Assembly: GCF_022346925.1 (NCBI RefSeq)
Contig: NZ_JAKRNJ010000001.1
Location: 620,001 to 684,000, forward strand
Origin: Microvirga sp. ACRRW
GTDB lineage: Bacteria > Pseudomonadota > Alphaproteobacteria > Rhizobiales > Beijerinckiaceae
Direction of reading: 5' to 3'
DNA: 64,000 nucleotides
Part shown: in pieces, positions 61,701 through 64,000 of the stretch
Layout: each line of letters opens with the position of its first letter
How positions within the stretch are numbered: position 1 is the stretch's first letter
Notes under the pieces: generated by a model
The model's database searches: none
What the model saw: the letters and a program-made list of their open reading frames with translations, nothing else
What the model was told of the DNA's origin: nothing
Made by a program: the position numbers and the translations under genes

Positions 61701-62378
61701 GTGACGTCCCATCCGGCAACGTTAGGCGTGATCCTCGCCGGTGGGTTGGCGCGGCGCATGGGCGGGGGCGACAAGCCTCTTCTGAGACTTGGGAGCCAGT
61801 CTCTCCTTGCTCATGTGGCGCAGCGATTGGCGCCGCAATGCGAAAGTCTGATTCTCAACGCCAATGGCGATCCTTCGCGCTTTGCCATGTGGGATATGCC
61901 CGTGGTTCAGGATTCCGTTGCAGGGCATCCAGGCCCTTTGGCGGGCATTCTCTCTGCACTCGATTGGGCCGCTTCTGAGAAGCCTTCCATTGCATGGGTT
62001 CTCAGCGTTCCAGGTGATACGCCCTTCATACCTCTCGATCTGGTCATGCGCCTTCATGAAGCGCGAGAAAAAGCCAGGGCGCGCCTCGCCTGCGCTGAAT
62101 CCGGCGCGCATCGGCATTTCACCACGGGCCTGTGGCCGGTCGATCTGCGGCATGACATGCGCCGTGCGCTCACATCTGGGGACATACATCGCGTGGAGGA
62201 TTGGATGAGCTCTCATGGCTTCACGACAGCGGCTTGGCCAACTGAGCCGTTTGATCCCTTCTTCAATATCAACACTCCGGATGAGTTGATCGCCGCACAA
62301 GCCATTGCCGAGCAGCAGGCAACATTGCCACAACCCGGCTTGGGAGCAGCGGCAGAGACGGGAGAACGTGATGATTGA
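61701..62378 (+). CDS. mobA: Molybdenum cofactor guanylyltransferase
   Basis: Attaches GMP to molybdopterin to form the guanine dinucleotide cofactor used by many oxidoreductases. The nucleotide-binding start is GVILAGGLARRMGGGDKPLL, with DSVAGHPGPLAGILSALDW and VLSVPGDTPFIP further on, and FNINTPDELIAA at the C-terminus. The 225-residue length is normal. GTG start seven bases after the apbC stop. It joins moaD and moaE at the other end of the window in the same pathway. Confidence 0.95.
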   Translation: MTSHPATLGVILAGGLARRMGGGDKPLLRLGSQSLLAHVAQRLAPQCESLILNANGDPSRFAMWDMPVVQDSVAGHPGPLAGILSALDWAASEKPSIAWVLSVPGDTPFIPLDLVMRLHEAREKARARLACAESGAHRHFTTGLWPVDLRHDMRRALTSGDIHRVEDWMSSHGFTTAAWPTEPFDPFFNINTPDELIAAQAIAEQQATLPQPGLGAAAETGERDD

Positions 62379-62601
62379 GCTGGATCTGTCCGGTTTGAAA
62401 TGTCCGCTTCCAGTGCTGCGAACCCGCAAGGCGCTGCTCTCGATGAATCCAGGCGATCAATTGCGTGTGACCTGCACGGACCCGCTTGCGGGCATTGATG
62501 TCCCCAACCTTATCCGCGAACTCGGAGATATGCTGGTCGAGCAGTGTCAGGAGGAAAAGAGCATTACCTTCCTGATCGAAAAAGCAGACCAACCGGCATG
62601 A
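62371..62601 (+). CDS. TusA-family sulfurtransferase
   Basis: A 76-residue small sulfur-carrier protein with the active-site motif LDLSGLKCPLPVLRTRKAL, where the cysteine takes up persulfide sulfur. C-terminal residues form a TusA/SirA fold (LRVTCTDPLAGIDVPNL). The ATG lies inside the end of mobA (8-base overlap) with GGGAG upstream, so translation is coupled. Sulfur for molybdopterin or thio-modification is the likely use, by context. Confidence 0.9.
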   Translation: MIELDLSGLKCPLPVLRTRKALLSMNPGDQLRVTCTDPLAGIDVPNLIRELGDMLVEQCQEEKSITFLIEKADQPA

Positions 62602-62602
62602 G

Positions 62603-62630
62603 AAAGGCCCGGCTGAAGCCGGGCCTTTTT
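62603..62630 (+). terminator. Terminator after the TusA-like gene
   Basis: AAAGGCCCGGC and GCCGGGCCTTT pair over 11 bases with a four-base loop and T run. It ends the apbC-mobA-tusA unit. Confidence 0.92.
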
Positions 62631-62647
62631 GCGAAACATCATCTGGA

Positions 62648-62830
62648 TCAGGTGCTCTTACGCATGCTGTCCTTGATGCCGCCAATGGTGTTCTGGATCT
62701 TGCCTTCAGCCTTATCCATCTTGCCTTCGGTTTCCATCTTCGAGTCGCCGAGAGCTTTGCCGAGGCCTTCCTTCACACGACCCTTGATATTCTTCATGCT
62801 GCCTTCCGTACGATCAGGATCCATCATCAT
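62648..62830 (-). CDS. CsbD-family stress protein
   Basis: A 60-residue hydrophilic protein of the CsbD family: GSMKNIKGRVKEGLGKALGD and KMETEGKMDKAEGKIQN. Family members are induced in general stress and starvation; molecular function unknown. It may start at the third Met (MDPDRTEG). An AT-rich promoter-like region lies upstream. Confidence 0.85.
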   Translation of the reverse strand: MMMDPDRTEGSMKNIKGRVKEGLGKALGDSKMETEGKMDKAEGKIQNTIGGIKDSMRKST

Positions 62831-63173
62831 TCTCCTCAGTGTAAAACCTGGAGGGGAACGCCTGGCACATCGTTAGGTTTCAAGCCAAGCAGTAAATAAC
62901 ACCCGTTCATTCCACTATAAATCAGCGCATATCTTCACATTATCAATGAAATCATTCTAATTAATATAGATTATAAACCAAGTAGCAATTCGTTTATTGA
63001 AATAAAACTTCGTAGTTTGCCAATCTAAAATAAATCTTACTTCTAATTTTCTTAATTTTACATATTTTAGATACAACATTCCCTTTTGTCATATCTCAGA
63101 CATGGACAAGGCATCCATGCGCTCTAATTCGAGGCTCAGATCTAACGTTATACTCTTGTGACTGTGAGTTCTC
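62831..63173. other. AT-rich intergenic region upstream of csbD and the kinase gene
   Basis: A 343-base gap between divergent genes. From about 62895 to 63085 it is strikingly AT-rich against a GC-rich surround, with runs like TAATTAATATAGATTATAAA. It could hold promoters for both neighbours. No coding frame with ribosome site was seen. Confidence 0.6.
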
Positions 63174-63953
63174 GTGCCCTCAACCCAAAGGCCCCCTAGA
63201 AAGCCTACGAAGGCTGTGCACCCAACTTCTGTCCGGACCGGCGCAAAGAAAACGGCGCAGCCTCTGGACCGGATTGCTCTTCTCGCACACCAGCTCAGGA
63301 CGCCTCTTTCGGCCATCAACGCACTTGCTCAGGGCATGATGCGTCGGGCAGAGCGTATGAGCTCCGAAGATGTCAGGACCCGTGCCGAAAAGATCTGGCG
63401 CGCGAGCCTGCGCCTAGACGAGCTGATCGAGACGATCATGTCCTACACGCGGGCGAGCGCCGGCGGCATGCTTCTCAACCCCACCGAATTCAATCCCGAG
63501 TCTTTGATCAGGCGTGCCTGCAAGGAGCAGAGCAACCACGATCCCGAGCGCCCCTTCACCATCGACATTCAAAAACTTCCCGAGATCATCATTGGCGACC
63601 CCATCCTGCTGGAGCAGGCGCTTGTGATCGTGCTGTCCAACGCGATTAAGTATTCAGACTCCGATACTCCCATCAGCGTCAGGGCCCGTCCATCGAGGGA
63701 AGGCGTCATGGTCGTCGTGAAGGACGAAGGAATCGGCGTATCCGAGCGTGATCTACCATTCCTGATGCAACCCTTCTTCCGTGGTCACAATGCCAAGGAG
63801 ATAACCGGCACCGGCCTGGGTTTGAGTCTTGCCTGGCACATCATCATGCTCCATGGCGGCAGCCTTCACATCGCCAGCAAGGAAGGGCACGGAACGACCG
63901 TGACACTGACGATTCCGGAAAAGAACGTGACGGGAGCTTCAGGCGTGCTCTAA
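63174..63953 (+). CDS. Soluble histidine kinase
   Basis: A 259-residue kinase without membrane segments or a visible sensor domain. The phosphoacceptor box is LAHQLRTPLSAINALAQGM (H39); the ATPase has the N box VIVLSNAIKYSDSD, G1 VKDEGIGVSERDLPFLMQPF and G2 GTGLGLSLAWHIIMLHGG. The start is a GTG at 63174, as a stop lies just upstream in frame. No response regulator gene is adjacent. Its stop overlaps that of the partial gene at 63950-64000 on the other strand. Confidence 0.85.
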   Translation: MPSTQRPPRKPTKAVHPTSVRTGAKKTAQPLDRIALLAHQLRTPLSAINALAQGMMRRAERMSSEDVRTRAEKIWRASLRLDELIETIMSYTRASAGGMLLNPTEFNPESLIRRACKEQSNHDPERPFTIDIQKLPEIIIGDPILLEQALVIVLSNAIKYSDSDTPISVRARPSREGVMVVVKDEGIGVSERDLPFLMQPFFRGHNAKEITGTGLGLSLAWHIIMLHGGSLHIASKEGHGTTVTLTIPEKNVTGASGVL

Positions 63954-64000
63954 CGGATCAGAACAGCGCGAAAGTCGTTCACGTTGGTCAGTGTCGGCCC
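63950..64000 (-). CDS. C-terminal end of a glycerate kinase (MOFRL family), partial
   Basis: The last 16 codons and TAG of a gene that enters from the right edge. The peptide GPTLTNVNDFRAVLIR matches the conserved end of MOFRL-type glycerate 2-kinases (family ends in GPTxTNVNDxRxxL). Too short for certainty; the window cuts the rest. Confidence 0.65.
   Translation of the reverse strand, partial: GPTLTNVNDFRAVLIR

Overview
The window reads as a chromosomal segment of a GC-rich alphaproteobacterium of the order Hyphomicrobiales, probably in or near the Methylobacteriaceae (Microvirga-like). This placement is inferred from gene order and protein style: uvrC-pgsA-moaD-moaE, petABC, rplY-pth-ychF, a CoA pyrophosphatase/DUF6111/CCA-transferase block, and a MoxR/DUF58/DUF4159 operon. 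It was not made by a database search. Genes are dense, many stops and starts overlap, and most operons end in clear GC-rich hairpins. I found no rRNA, tRNA, CRISPR array, transposase or prophage.

Layout. 1-3.1 kb: secreted and envelope proteins (RNase T2, extensin-like lipoprotein) and a 33-residue membrane peptide preceded by a CtrA-type box. 3.1-6.5 kb: molybdopterin synthase subunits, phosphatidylglycerophosphate synthase and UvrC. 6.6-8.9 kb: a lower-GC RTX surface or secreted protein. 9-16 kb: BenE-type transporter, PRPP synthase, and the rplY-pth-ychF operon behind a good sigma-70 promoter. 16-22.7 kb: truncated hemoglobin with a polytopic membrane partner, endonuclease V, a tandem MaoC protein, HD hydrolase, and adenine/MTA salvage (apt, mtnP). 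22.8-25.5 kb: cytochrome bc1 (petABC). 25.7-32 kb: ABC exporter, TrmL, HemF, CCA transferase, NUDIX and DUF1285 proteins.

32-39 kb holds a four-gene MoxR operon (AAA ATPase, DUF58, two large membrane proteins with VWA-like and glutamine-amidotransferase-like folds). 39-46.8 kb is mixed housekeeping and accessory material: an unusual L,D-transpeptidase-like lipoprotein, a DUF4142 protein split by a glycine zipper, a PfkB sugar kinase, a glycolate/D-lactate-type oxidase and an FAA hydrolase. 46.9-52.3 kb is one polar amino-acid ABC transporter with three tandem paralogous binding proteins, each with its own leader hairpin, followed by two permeases and the ATPase. 52-64 kb carries DUF4112, an M15-like peptidase, a very good fluoroacetate-dehalogenase candidate, PxpA, PncB, a PQQ-type sugar dehydrogenase with a cytochrome c, an Mrp-MobA-TusA-like cluster, CsbD, a soluble histidine kinase, and the last codons of a probable glycerate kinase.

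No single obviously new defence or mobile system is visible. The strongest leads are: the CtrA box with its tiny membrane peptide; the three-paralogue binding-protein array with repeated promoter/leader architecture and an 88-base identical tract; an inverted pair of composite palindromic elements, each placed exactly between convergent genes; the fluoroacetate-dehalogenase-like enzyme with every catalytic residue kept; and the L,D-transpeptidase with a rewritten active-site motif.
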